NCBI GenBank assembly: GCA_964424105.1
Contig: CAYRHJ010000030.1
Span: forward strand, 186,001 to 250,000
DNA: 64,000 nucleotides
DNA from: CAYRHJ01 sp964424105
GTDB taxonomy: Bacteria > Planctomycetota > Phycisphaerae > UBA1845
Direction: 5' to 3'
Shown piece by piece: positions 9,501 to 17,279 of this stretch. A program made the translations under genes and the position numbers. The number at the start of each line of letters is the position of its first letter. Within the stretch, counting starts at the first letter, position 1. The notes beneath the pieces are model-generated. The model saw only the letters and a program-made list of their open reading frames with translations, ran no database searches and had not been told where the DNA came from.

Positions 9501-10163
9501 ATGGACACCCCGGTTGTCGACGATGGCCACCACTTTCAGCCGCAGTGAATGCGGAGGTTCATCCCGCCGTCCCAGCAGCATTTCCGCCGAAACGACCCCA
9601 ATCTTTGGAACACGCACCAGCACGTCATCACCGACGGCAGCGCTCAATTCCGCAGCCAGCGATTCATTCAGCACGACCGATCGCCCGGACCATTCGCCGA
9701 CGCCCACCGTCAGGCGGTGAAGCACTGCTTCCGAGCGCTTTTCTGCCCCGAACGGCTGTTGCGGTAGGACGTCATGGTCTGAATGCAAATCCCAGAACGA
9801 ATGGGGCACGCCCATGACGGTGACGTTTCGGGCAAGCGCATGACTGGAGGCGTGGGAGGCTGAACCGCGCGACATCAGGACGGCCTGCGCTTCATCAAAT
9901 CGATCGCTGAATTCCGCGTCATTCATTATTTGCACAGCCAGCTCCGCACGGACGTCGTGAGGCGGAACGACCGCGTGCGTGACCCGTCCCAGGCGGGAGA
10001 CGGCTTGATCGGCAAGACTGCCGCGCATGGAATCCCCCACCAGCAGGGCGCCGGTCAGGGCAGACGTGCCCGCTATGACACCCACCACCGTCGCGAGATG
10101 CGTTCGCCAGTAGTACCGTACCGTCGCGAATTGAAAATCGAGCAGACGCATGGAATGGGTCAA
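6597..10163 (-). CDS. ABC transporter permease, duplicated FtsX/MacB type
   Basis: An inner-membrane protein of 1188 residues, the permease of the LolD-type ATPase encoded directly upstream (overlap of 4 nt). The N-terminal TM helix at about 20-42 is followed by a large periplasmic MacB-like region. A first FtsX core lies at about 555-690 ('FSFFVIVAAALLVALLFRL', 'ALGYSRSMISRSLLFQGF'). More TM helices follow at 725-770, then a second periplasmic part, and a second FtsX core at about 1075-1185 ('LGTMGLSAVMLRNVYERRGE', 'MRALGFSKRSL'). The type moves lipids, lipoproteins or peptides across or out of the inner membrane by mechanotransmission. A 25-nt dispersed palindrome at 7100-7124 is read in frame in a low-complexity periplasmic loop ('PRARSERSS'). 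Confidence 0.88.
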   Translation of the reverse strand: MTHSMRLLDFQFATVRYYWRTHLATVVGVIAGTSALTGALLVGDSMRGSLADQAVSRLGRVTHAVVPPHDVRAELAVQIMNDAEFSDRFDEAQAVLMSRGSASHASSHALARNVTVMGVPHSFWDLHSDHDVLPQQPFGAEKRSEAVLHRLTVGVGEWSGRSVVLNESLAAELSAAVGDDVLVRVPKIGVVSAEMLLGRRDEPPHSLRLKVVAIVDNRGVHSFGLNVRQSTSHVAFVPLETLQQRLDRPGRANTLLFAAAIDAGGDHVPAGPNGETWLQNALAKYVTLDDLGLTLRKDESRRYAALECERFLLEPAIEQAANSASQRLEIGIGSVLTYLANEISLSSSDARIPYSTVAAVDGHISASLSLIDGTSAPAIQLHEILLNEWAAADLKTSPGEEIELSYYVTAEAGQLKSVQSTFTLRGVVALTEIAADPGLTPTYRALTDTENIADWNPPFPVDLNLVRQQDEEYWDRYRATPKAFINLADGQALWSDEPDRFGKLTSIRIMPAADADFHSTVEAFRHELVDQLDLPRLGLEVSAVRAKALRAAAGSTDFAGLFIGFSFFVIVAAALLVALLFRLAVELRAHELGLLGALGYSRSMISRSLLFQGFLITAPSALIGLLAAVGYAWLMLAGLRTWWIDAVHAPFLQLHVSWSSLVIGYVVSVVVALASVAWSIRGMTKLSARNLIAGVVQAIRPPVGNRRAATIWLAIAMGLGIALWVSSLTGAVPDAAAFFGMGSAALFTMLLILHRNLLKETSRIIDVGGWGALARLGWRNTRRNARRSVLTVSLMAAATFVISALQAFRIDASSGGQNRESGDGGFVLYAESAASLNFDLNDPSGRDSLGLSIEAAALLADAHVESFRLRPGDDSSCLNLYVPQDPRIVGAREQMLNRGGFQFAATLAKSDAERQNPWLLLKRTFPDGAIPAIGDQAAVKWQLHLGMGKDLVITDERGHDVTLRFVALLQGSALQDEIIVTENQFVKIFPSIAGYGFFLIQSPTEQRRDQVSYEPRARSERSSLSTSSTETLAATLEHELANYGFDVARTADRLSRYAGVQNTYLATFQTLGGVGLILGTMGLSAVMLRNVYERRGELALMRALGFSKRSLAAIVMFENASLIAVGLAVGTISAAMAVGPELASRPASLPLFGLGLTLAGTALVGLTAGALALIPMLRASLLQSLRTE
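7100..7124 (-). repeat. Dispersed palindromic repeat inside the permease gene
   Basis: A GC-rich imperfect palindrome (starts ACCGCTCGCTTCGCG) is repeated in inverted orientation with one mismatch at 60560-60584, where it is intergenic. Here it is translated in frame into an Arg/Ser-rich loop of the permease. Confidence 0.65.
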
Positions 10164-10825
10164 CGCGGACGCAACGTACCGCCGTCCAATTCATAGTGCT
10201 TGTCGAATCGATCAGCCAGCCTGTCGCTGTGCGTCACCACGACAAGCATCCGCTGATCGTCGGATTGAATCGCAGACAACACGTCCGCCACCGTGTCCGC
10301 GGACGATCGATCGAGATTGCCCGTCGGCTCATCCGCCAATACCAAGACCGGGTCGTTAATCAGCGCTCGGGCGATCGCTCCGCGCTGACGCTCGCCACCC
10401 GATAGCTCCGCCGGCCGATGGTCAAGGCGATCAGCCAGCCCCACCCGCGCCAGCCACTCCGCAGCCCGACCCCGCGCCCCACGATCGCCTCGTCGCGCCA
10501 ACGTCGGCAGAAGCACATTCTCCAATAGTGTGCACTGCGGCAACAAATGATGGTCTTGAAACACAAAACCGATCTGCGAATTACGAAACCGGGCGAGGTC
10601 AGCCTCCGGCAATTCAAAAGGTCGAACGTCGCCCAACGTTAATTGACCACCCGTGGGCGATTCCAAGGTTCCCAAAATGTTCAACAGCGTGCTCTTGCCC
10701 GATCCCGAAGGCCCCATGATGACCACGGTCTCGCCCGGCGCGACGGCCAATTCCACGTTCCTGAGGATGTCGAGGCGACCGCTGCGGGTGGGATAGCTCT
10801 TTTCAAGACCGACGGCCTGAAGCAT
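10160..10825 (-). CDS. ABC transporter ATP-binding protein, LolD/MacB type
   Basis: A 221-residue ATPase that energises the permease encoded next. It has the Walker A 'GPSGSGKST', Q-loop 'FVFQDHHLLP', signature 'LSGGERQRGAIARAL', Walker B 'LVLADEPTGNLD' and H-loop 'VVTHS', the standard order for the LolD/MacB/FtsE group. The ATG at 10825 is preferred to an upstream one at 10993, because the protein then begins 'MLQAVGLEKSYPT' at the usual distance from Walker A, and the longer version would overlap the glycosyltransferase gene. The gene is 37 nt downstream of that glycosyltransferase gene, with which it is probably co-transcribed. Confidence 0.92.
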   Translation of the reverse strand: MLQAVGLEKSYPTRSGRLDILRNVELAVAPGETVVIMGPSGSGKSTLLNILGTLESPTGGQLTLGDVRPFELPEADLARFRNSQIGFVFQDHHLLPQCTLLENVLLPTLARRGDRGARGRAAEWLARVGLADRLDHRPAELSGGERQRGAIARALINDPVLVLADEPTGNLDRSSADTVADVLSAIQSDDQRMLVVVTHSDRLADRFDKHYELDGGTLRPR

Positions 10826-10862
10826 GCCGGTGATGGTAGTGAGATTCTTGGCAACGTCCACG

Positions 10863-12155
10863 TCAGCTCGCAGCCCCGGAACGGACGAGTCTCTCGTACA
10901 ATTGCCACGTCTGATCGGCCATGATCTCGTCCGTGAAATGATTCTGAACGCCTTCGCGTGCAGCCTGCGCAAGCAACGATCGAAGGTCATCATGATCCAT
11001 AAGCTGAATCAGCGCGTCGGTTAGCGCGGTTGTGTCTCCTGCCGGAAACAAATGTCCGCCCCCTGTCCGTTCAATCAATTCAGGAAACGATCCATGATTC
11101 GGTTGCACCACCGGCACCCCGCAAGCCATGGCTTCCAGAACGTAAAACCCCTTGGCTTCGGCGTAAACGGTGGGGACGGACAAGACGTGCAATGATTGCA
11201 ACATGCGGATTTTCTCGGCACGAGTGACCTCGCCCAGATAGTCGACATCGCCTCGGTACCCGGCATCGTGAACCCGTCGCAAACATTCATCGAGGTACGG
11301 TTGATCCGCCGCGCCCACGTAGCCGGCAACTTTCAAACGACAATTCCGACCAGACTTTCGTAACCCGATAAACGCGTCGCAAAGGCCTCGAAGCCCCTTC
11401 TCCGGGCATATGCGGGCGAGATATCCGATCGTAAATGGCTGTTCGTTCGACGGATGGGCCTGCGGAAAGTCTTTCGTCTGAATTCCCATAGGGACGTAAT
11501 GGACCGCGTCGCGCCGCAGTTTGAAGTGCCCGCACGCATGATCCGCGAAATAGCGCGTCACCGCGACAAAGGCATCCACTTCCTGACTTCGTTCTTCGAT
11601 CAAGGCAAACGCCCGATCCCTGAACGGCTGGGGTAGCAAATCCAGGAAGATATCCTCGCCGCTTAACGTACAAACGATCGGGCAACGCAACGACCGCCGA
11701 AGATGCCCAGCCACACCCACGAACATCAGATTTGGAAGGTTGATCAAATCAGGGTGCATGGATTCAAGCGCGTCGGTCAGTTTGATCAATTCCTTTCGCT
11801 GCGCCCCGTCTTCGCCCTCGAGAACGGAAACGGTCAATGGGCCCAGGTCTTGAGGCCGAGTGCTCGACGCGAACCGACCGACGCCGCGGAGTAATGCCGG
11901 CGCGTCTAAAATTCGATCCAAACCCGGCGATCGCCGGCGAAAAACGGCGGAGGCCTGTTGCAGAAAAACGTTGATTCCACCGTAAAGCACCTCGTGTTCG
12001 CTGACGTCCTGCTCGTCCGTGCGCAGGGGCGTGTAGAGCGGCGAAAGGACCACGTCGTGACCGCTCGCTTGCAAAGTCGCGGCCACGCGATTGTCGCGCA
12101 TGCAGCTTCCGCAGTACATCCCGCCCGCGCCCGCCGCAAGTGTCACAACTTTCAT
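10863..12155 (-). CDS. Glycosyltransferase family 4 (GT-B)
   Basis: A 430-residue GT-B glycosyltransferase. The N-terminal Rossmann half begins 'MKVVTLAAGAGGMYCGSCMR', with a Gly-rich acceptor loop. The C-terminal donor half carries 'GYLARICPEKGLRGLCDAF', 'VDYLGEVTRAEK' and the E-x7-E type 'EAKGFYVLEAMACGVPVV', typical of GT4 retaining enzymes using nucleotide-sugar donors. No signal peptide or TM helix; cytosolic or peripheral. First gene of a probable operon with the ABC ATPase and permease, which suggests, without proof, that a glycosylated lipid or envelope component is made and then transported. Confidence 0.88.
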   Translation of the reverse strand: MKVVTLAAGAGGMYCGSCMRDNRVAATLQASGHDVVLSPLYTPLRTDEQDVSEHEVLYGGINVFLQQASAVFRRRSPGLDRILDAPALLRGVGRFASSTRPQDLGPLTVSVLEGEDGAQRKELIKLTDALESMHPDLINLPNLMFVGVAGHLRRSLRCPIVCTLSGEDIFLDLLPQPFRDRAFALIEERSQEVDAFVAVTRYFADHACGHFKLRRDAVHYVPMGIQTKDFPQAHPSNEQPFTIGYLARICPEKGLRGLCDAFIGLRKSGRNCRLKVAGYVGAADQPYLDECLRRVHDAGYRGDVDYLGEVTRAEKIRMLQSLHVLSVPTVYAEAKGFYVLEAMACGVPVVQPNHGSFPELIERTGGGHLFPAGDTTALTDALIQLMDHDDLRSLLAQAAREGVQNHFTDEIMADQTWQLYERLVRSGAAS

Positions 12156-12285
12156 CGAAGTGCTGTCCGCAATTATCGTCGATCCCTACTCGTTCATCAA
12201 TGCGCTTCAATACCGATGCCTATCCAAAAACGCAGGCCGCCCCGTAGGAACGGCCTGGCTCGTGCAAATGTTAATTCGTTTAGCC

Positions 12286-13221
12286 CTACGGCAAGAACCG
12301 TGGATCCTCGAGAATCAAGACGGGGCCGTCGTCGACGGGATCGCCCATAATCTCCGCTCGCACGGCCGATGCGGCTTCAATCAATTGGTCGGCGGCATCG
12401 ATCGAAATACGCCCGCCGCGAACTTGCAAAACCGTGCCGACAAACGCACCCAGCGCCTGGTCGGCCGCCAGGTCATCACCAGTCTGGATTCCGTTGAATG
12501 CCGTGCGAAGTTTCCCAACCAGATTGCTTTCCAAAAACCCCGTCAGTCCGAGATTCAACACGTCGGGAATCAGATCCAATCGCACACTGGTGGCCGGCAG
12601 GGCTGTGAACATCGTATTCACCGAGCAGAAATACGTGAAATCCAGGAAGGAGTTGGGGTCAAACGGATTGGCCAATTGCCCGGCCCCTTGCCAAACCATG
12701 GTTACCGTGCCGGGTTCACCCGCTTGCAGCGAAAGTTGGCCGATCGATTCGCTCGGCAGGAACACCGGTGACTGGAGACCAAACGCGCTGAGGTCGCCAT
12801 CGAAGGACACGGCGTAAAGTTCACTGGTGTGGTACATGCCGGAGAGTTCGTCGTACGTACCCGTTGACGATCCCGGTACGATATTGATCGTCAATTCACC
12901 CGTACTGAAACCTCCCGGAAGAATGATCGGATCAAGCTCCTGATGGTAGCTGGAGAAGCGAGCCGTTCCCAGATCTGCATTCACACTGAGAGCGAACGTC
13001 GTCGCGGTAATGTCCGCGGTTGTCCGGCCAATCCCCGGACCGAAATCCAATGTGAAGAAACTGGGTATATCGGGATGATCCGAATTGATCATCGATAAAT
13101 TCTGCGCCGAGGCCGAACCAACCATGGCTGCCACAATCGCAACGCAAGACAGCCCTTTCGAGACCCGTCGCGCGGCGATGAACCCCTGCGTACGTCTTCC
13201 ACGTTTCATAACTCGAATCAT
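12286..13221 (-). CDS. Secreted protein of unknown function
   Basis: About 311 residues. The ATG at 13221 is chosen because AAAGGAG lies about 10 nt upstream. A signal peptide follows ('GLSCVAIVAAMVGSASAQ', cleavage after ASA). The mature part is beta-rich: 'DITATTFALSVNADLG', 'GGFSTGELTINIVPGSSTG', 'DELSGMYHTSELYAV'. The C-terminal third is helical and acidic, with no TM or sorting tail. I do not recognise a family; the N-terminal half resembles descriptive 'PEP-CTERM-like' beta-sandwich exoproteins, but the sorting signal is absent. Likely periplasmic or extracellular. The upstream gap (13222-13669) is AT-richer than its surroundings and holds no convincing gene. Confidence 0.75.
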   Translation of the reverse strand: MIRVMKRGRRTQGFIAARRVSKGLSCVAIVAAMVGSASAQNLSMINSDHPDIPSFFTLDFGPGIGRTTADITATTFALSVNADLGTARFSSYHQELDPIILPGGFSTGELTINIVPGSSTGTYDELSGMYHTSELYAVSFDGDLSAFGLQSPVFLPSESIGQLSLQAGEPGTVTMVWQGAGQLANPFDPNSFLDFTYFCSVNTMFTALPATSVRLDLIPDVLNLGLTGFLESNLVGKLRTAFNGIQTGDDLAADQALGAFVGTVLQVRGGRISIDAADQLIEAASAVRAEIMGDPVDDGPVLILEDPRFLP

Positions 13222-13684
13222 TGGCCTATGCTCCTTTTGATGAGTGCGGGACCGGCTCACCGAAAGATCCCTGGATTTTCAGTCGTCTCTTGTGACACGT
13301 CGGGCGGCGCGATCGCGTCGAAAAACCGCGCGACCGACCCGAAGCCGCGTCGCCCGAACCCCGGTATGTTACCGATCCTGCCGCGTCCAACAAGCATTCC
13401 TAATCCGCCCGACAAAGATTTACGTCGATAACCGGGGAAACAATCACCGCCAAGTACCGCTAGGCATTCCGGTCCCAATAGAGTCGTGCGATGCGGTTTT
13501 TTCACGCCGACAAACACGATGAAAGGGCAACCGAATTCAACGCAGACAATTACTGACATTCACAAATCAATCGATCGCTGACTGGTCTCGTATCGCATCA
13601 TGATCGCAATTAGACTATCATGCTGTTGGCTTCGTACGCCCGACGTTCAACGAGGAACACTCCGCCATATTGTCGTTGCGATCC

Positions 13685-15004
13685 ATGCCATTCCACATTG
13701 AAAACGAGGAACTCCTGGAACCCGTGGAGTTGCAGCAGTTGCAGCGAACCAAGCTCGCTCGACTGTTCGAATTAGTCAGGCACAAGAACCCCTTTTACGG
13801 TCGGAAATTGGACAATGTGGTTTTCGATCCGCTATGCGACGAATTGCAGGTTTTACCATTCACAACCCGTTTGGAAATCCAACAGGATCAGGCAGACCAT
13901 CCGCTTCACGGCACGAATTTGACGTTCCCGTTGAACAATTTTACCCGCTGGCATCAAACATCTGGCAGCTCGGGTACAGCGCTACGTTGGTTGGACACGC
14001 CGCAGTGCTGGCAGTGGTGGTTAAAGTGTTGGGCGTCAATTTACTTTGCAGCAGGAATTACATCCGCGGATCGCCTTTTGTTTCCATTTTCGTTTGGCCC
14101 GTTTATCGGATTCTGGGGTGCATTTGAAGCCGCCGTGATGTTGGGAAACCGGGTAATCGCGGCTGGGGGGATGACCACTTCCGCACGGCTACGCCTTATT
14201 TTTGAAAGCGACACTACAGCGGTTTGTTGCACGCCGACCTACGCGCTACATTTGGCAGATGTGGCCTTGTCAGAAGGATTGAATTTGTCGGCATCGAGCG
14301 TGCGGGCGCTGATCGTGGCTGGTGAGCCTGGCGGCAACATTACAGCAACGCGAAAGCGGATCGAAGATGGTTGGGGTGGGCGAGTTTTTGATCATGCAGG
14401 CATGACGGAGGTCGGTCCGTGGGGTTTCGAATGCCTCGAACACCCCGGCGGGATGCACGTCATGGAGAGCGAGTTTATCGCTGAGGTCATCGACCCGGAA
14501 AGCGGTCAGGTTGTGGACGACGGGGCCTGCGGTGAATTGGTGCTAACGAACCTGGGCCGTGTGGGTATGCCGTTGATCAGATACCGCACCGGGGACCAAG
14601 TGACATTGACCCGCGGACAGTGTACCTGTGGCCGCTGGTTCGCGCGATTGGATGGCGGGGTGGGCGGCCGATGCGACGATATGTTGTTCATTCGCGGAAA
14701 CAACGTTTTTCCATCAGTCATTGAAGGCATACTTCGCGAATTTTCGGATGTTGCGGAATTCCGCATGGTGGTCGATCAATCGAACACGTTGAGCGACTTG
14801 TACCTGGAAATCGAACCCCGGTACGGTTGTGACGTATCGACATTGGTTGAGCGCATTACCCATGCCGTCCGAGACCGGCTACACTTCCGTCCGATCGTCG
14901 TGCCGGTGGAACCGGGTTCGCTTCCGCGATTCGAAATGAAAGCGAGACGGGTGCATTACGGCGACTCGGCTCGACGAATTGGACAGATCACAGAAGACGC
15001 ATAG
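13685..15004 (+). CDS. PaaK-like adenylate-forming ligase
   Basis: Around 439 residues of the phenylacetate-CoA ligase (PaaK) branch of the ANL superfamily, which activates a carboxylate as acyl-adenylate and normally transfers it to CoA. The P-loop-like A3 motif is 'HQTSGSSGTALRW'; A5 is 'FDHAGMTEVGPWGFEC'; A7/A8 is 'LIRYRTGDQVTL' followed by 'RCDDMLFIRGNNVFPSVIEG', close to PaaK 'GRSDDMLIIRGVNVFPSQIE'. The substrate is not predictable. Start is uncertain: TTG at 13670, with GAGGA 13 nt before it, is the alternative. It leads a plus-strand cluster with PQQ-like proteins, a second ligase-like protein, an aldehyde dehydrogenase and an alcohol dehydrogenase. Confidence 0.88.
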   Translation: MPFHIENEELLEPVELQQLQRTKLARLFELVRHKNPFYGRKLDNVVFDPLCDELQVLPFTTRLEIQQDQADHPLHGTNLTFPLNNFTRWHQTSGSSGTALRWLDTPQCWQWWLKCWASIYFAAGITSADRLLFPFSFGPFIGFWGAFEAAVMLGNRVIAAGGMTTSARLRLIFESDTTAVCCTPTYALHLADVALSEGLNLSASSVRALIVAGEPGGNITATRKRIEDGWGGRVFDHAGMTEVGPWGFECLEHPGGMHVMESEFIAEVIDPESGQVVDDGACGELVLTNLGRVGMPLIRYRTGDQVTLTRGQCTCGRWFARLDGGVGGRCDDMLFIRGNNVFPSVIEGILREFSDVAEFRMVVDQSNTLSDLYLEIEPRYGCDVSTLVERITHAVRDRLHFRPIVVPVEPGSLPRFEMKARRVHYGDSARRIGQITEDA

Positions 15005-15014
15005 GATTCGAGAA

Positions 15015-17279
15015 ATGAGACATTCATTGCGAGGGAATTGGAAATTTGCCTGCTTGCATCTCTGGATTCCGGTGTTCGCCGGAATGACGCATTCAGTCGC
15101 CGTAGCGGATTGGCCTTACTGGCGTGGGATCGAGCAGGCCGGGCGTACGGCAGAAAAGGCGGTGGTCAAGAGTTGGTCGCCCGACGGCGAAAATCTCTTG
15201 TGGCAGGTTCCGATCGGGGGCCGCACGACGCCCATTGTCATGGGCGACCATGTGTATTTCATCGGTCCGGTGGGGGAGGGCGAGTGTTTACAGGAGCGGG
15301 TGATTTGTCTCGATGCCGATTCCGGTCAGACCCGCTGGGAACATCGCTTCATGGTGTATCACTCCGATGTCGTAGAAAACCGCCTGGGTTGGACGTCGCT
15401 GGTGGGGGATCCTGAAACCGGCAACGTCTACGCCCACGGCACGGGCGGCGAAATGATTGCATTCAATCGCGACGGACGGGTTCTGTGGAACGTATCGATG
15501 ACGGAGGTGCTGGGGCGCATCAGCGGCTACGGTGGTCGCCTGCACACGCCGATCATCGATGAAGACCGCGTGATTATCAGCTATCTGAATTCCAGTTGGG
15601 GGGCGTTCGGGCCTGGTAAGCACCGCTACGTCGCGTTCAACAAACACAACGGCGAGATTCTGTGGTGGGCAGATCCGGGTGACAACCCACACGATACGAC
15701 GTATTCCACGCCAGTGGTGGGTGTTATTGACGGCGTGCGTCAACTGGTGGCAGGGGCTGCGGATGGGAACGTTTACGGAATGAAAGCCCGCACCGGCGAG
15801 ATGCTGTGGAAGTTTCGATTCACCAAACGGGGTCTGAATTCCAGCGTGGTGGTCGACGGCAAGCATGTATTCATCGCCCATAGTGAGGAAAACCTTGATA
15901 ATACGGACATGGGCCGCGTGGTGTGTATCGACGCCACCCAGCGAGGCGACATTACGGAGACGGGTGAGGTCTGGCGACACCGCGAACTGACGGTGGGCTA
16001 CGCATCGCCGACCATTCGAGAGGGACGATTGTATGTCGTGGACAATTCCGCCAATTTGTATTGTCTCGATGCCCAAACGGGCAAGACCATCTGGGAGTTC
16101 GGCTTGGGGCGAGTGGGGAAGGGCTCGCCGGTGGTCACGGCGGACGGGGTGATCTATGTTGCGGAGCAGAACGGCGTTTTTCACATTTTGAAGGACGAGG
16201 GTGATCGCTGCGTGTCGCTGGATCGCGATGAATTCACGCGGTCGGATAATCTGATTGACGAGATTTTCGGGTCACCAGCCGTGACAGGCGGACGTGTTTA
16301 TTTTGCGACTCGCTATCACACCTATTGCCTGGGATCGCGTGATACGGAAGTTGAATCCGTGTCCGCCGTTCCCATGGCCAAGGAGCGTACGGCTGACGCC
16401 GATCAGCCATCGTACCTGCAAATCCGGCCTGCCGATTTTCATCTACTTCCGGGTCAATCGGTGCAGCTTCGAGCCATGGTGACCGACGAATTGGCCACGT
16501 CATTCCGACCATTGAAGGAGGGCACGTGGACCGTCAAGGGAGTGAAAGGCAAGATCGGCGGGGATGGGAAGTTGCAGGCCGACACGGAGAATGAATTTTC
16601 CGCGGGAATGGTTACGGTGAAGGGTGAAGGTTTGGAGGCGACGGCTCGGGTGCGCATCATTCCCCAACTGCCCATCAGCGAGGGTTTCGAGGGCATGACC
16701 GACGGCGCGTCACCACCGGGTTGGATCGGGGCGGGTGCGAAAACGCGCATCGAAGAGCGAGACGGGTCCAAGGTGCTTCGCAAGCTGGCCTCCAAGGATC
16801 GTCCAAGCCCGCCGTTCATGCGTCTGCAAACGTACGCAACGCCACCAATCGACGGTGGGTACACGGTTCAGACGGACGTGCTGGGAACCGTCAAGCAAGC
16901 ATTCCGACCGATCAAGCCTGACATGGGCGTGATCAATAGCCGCTACGTCATGTCATTGCTGGGAAGCGGCAAGTTGCGCATCGAGTCATGGACCGCTATT
17001 CCCCGCATTCGGCACGATTTCGATTTTCCGTGGGAAGGCGAAACGTGGTATCGGATGAAATGTCAAGTGGAGTTGCGAGGCGACGAGGCTGTGCTTCGCG
17101 GAAAGGTCTGGCTTCGCGAGTCAGCCGAACCGGATGAATGGAATTTCGAAGTGACGGACTCCTGCCCGAATCGGTCGGGTAGCGCCGGCTTGTACGCCTA
17201 TTCCGCGGGGACGACGCACAAGAGCGACGGTCCCGAGGTTTTTTTCGACAATTTTGAGGTAACACGAAATGACGAATAG
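15015..17279 (+). CDS. PQQ-like beta-propeller exported protein, large form
   Basis: About 754 residues starting at the ATG at 15015, 10 nt after the ligase stop. A signal peptide ends near 'AVADW'; its hydrophobic core 'WIPVFAGMT' (residues 17-25) is encoded by a dispersed palindromic repeat. Residues of about 35-460 are PQQ-like propeller blades with W-docking repeats such as 'DADSGQTRWEHRF', 'NKHNGEILWWADPG', 'ARTGEMLWKFRF' and 'DAQTGKTIWEFG'. The C-terminal 290 residues have an Ig-like part ('LLPGQSVQLRAMV') and a jelly-roll-like part. There is no methanol-dehydrogenase-type calcium/PQQ signature that I can confirm, so it may be a binding scaffold and not a dehydrogenase. Confidence 0.85.
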   Translation: MRHSLRGNWKFACLHLWIPVFAGMTHSVAVADWPYWRGIEQAGRTAEKAVVKSWSPDGENLLWQVPIGGRTTPIVMGDHVYFIGPVGEGECLQERVICLDADSGQTRWEHRFMVYHSDVVENRLGWTSLVGDPETGNVYAHGTGGEMIAFNRDGRVLWNVSMTEVLGRISGYGGRLHTPIIDEDRVIISYLNSSWGAFGPGKHRYVAFNKHNGEILWWADPGDNPHDTTYSTPVVGVIDGVRQLVAGAADGNVYGMKARTGEMLWKFRFTKRGLNSSVVVDGKHVFIAHSEENLDNTDMGRVVCIDATQRGDITETGEVWRHRELTVGYASPTIREGRLYVVDNSANLYCLDAQTGKTIWEFGLGRVGKGSPVVTADGVIYVAEQNGVFHILKDEGDRCVSLDRDEFTRSDNLIDEIFGSPAVTGGRVYFATRYHTYCLGSRDTEVESVSAVPMAKERTADADQPSYLQIRPADFHLLPGQSVQLRAMVTDELATSFRPLKEGTWTVKGVKGKIGGDGKLQADTENEFSAGMVTVKGEGLEATARVRIIPQLPISEGFEGMTDGASPPGWIGAGAKTRIEERDGSKVLRKLASKDRPSPPFMRLQTYATPPIDGGYTVQTDVLGTVKQAFRPIKPDMGVINSRYVMSLLGSGKLRIESWTAIPRIRHDFDFPWEGETWYRMKCQVELRGDEAVLRGKVWLRESAEPDEWNFEVTDSCPNRSGSAGLYAYSAGTTHKSDGPEVFFDNFEVTRNDE
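15062..15090 (+). repeat. REP-like inverted repeat encoding signal-peptide core
   Basis: Pattern CTGGATTCCGG-loop-CGCCGGAATGACG. It has the same sequence as the intergenic palindromes at 19974-20070, 34290-34356, 39007-39033 and 43465-43650, but here it is translated as 'WIPVFAGMT' inside a signal peptide. Confidence 0.8.

Noticed and set aside
13222..13669. 100-codon minus-strand frame and other short frames in the gap before the PaaK-like gene
   Set aside because: No Shine-Dalgarno, atypical composition and no recognisable motif.
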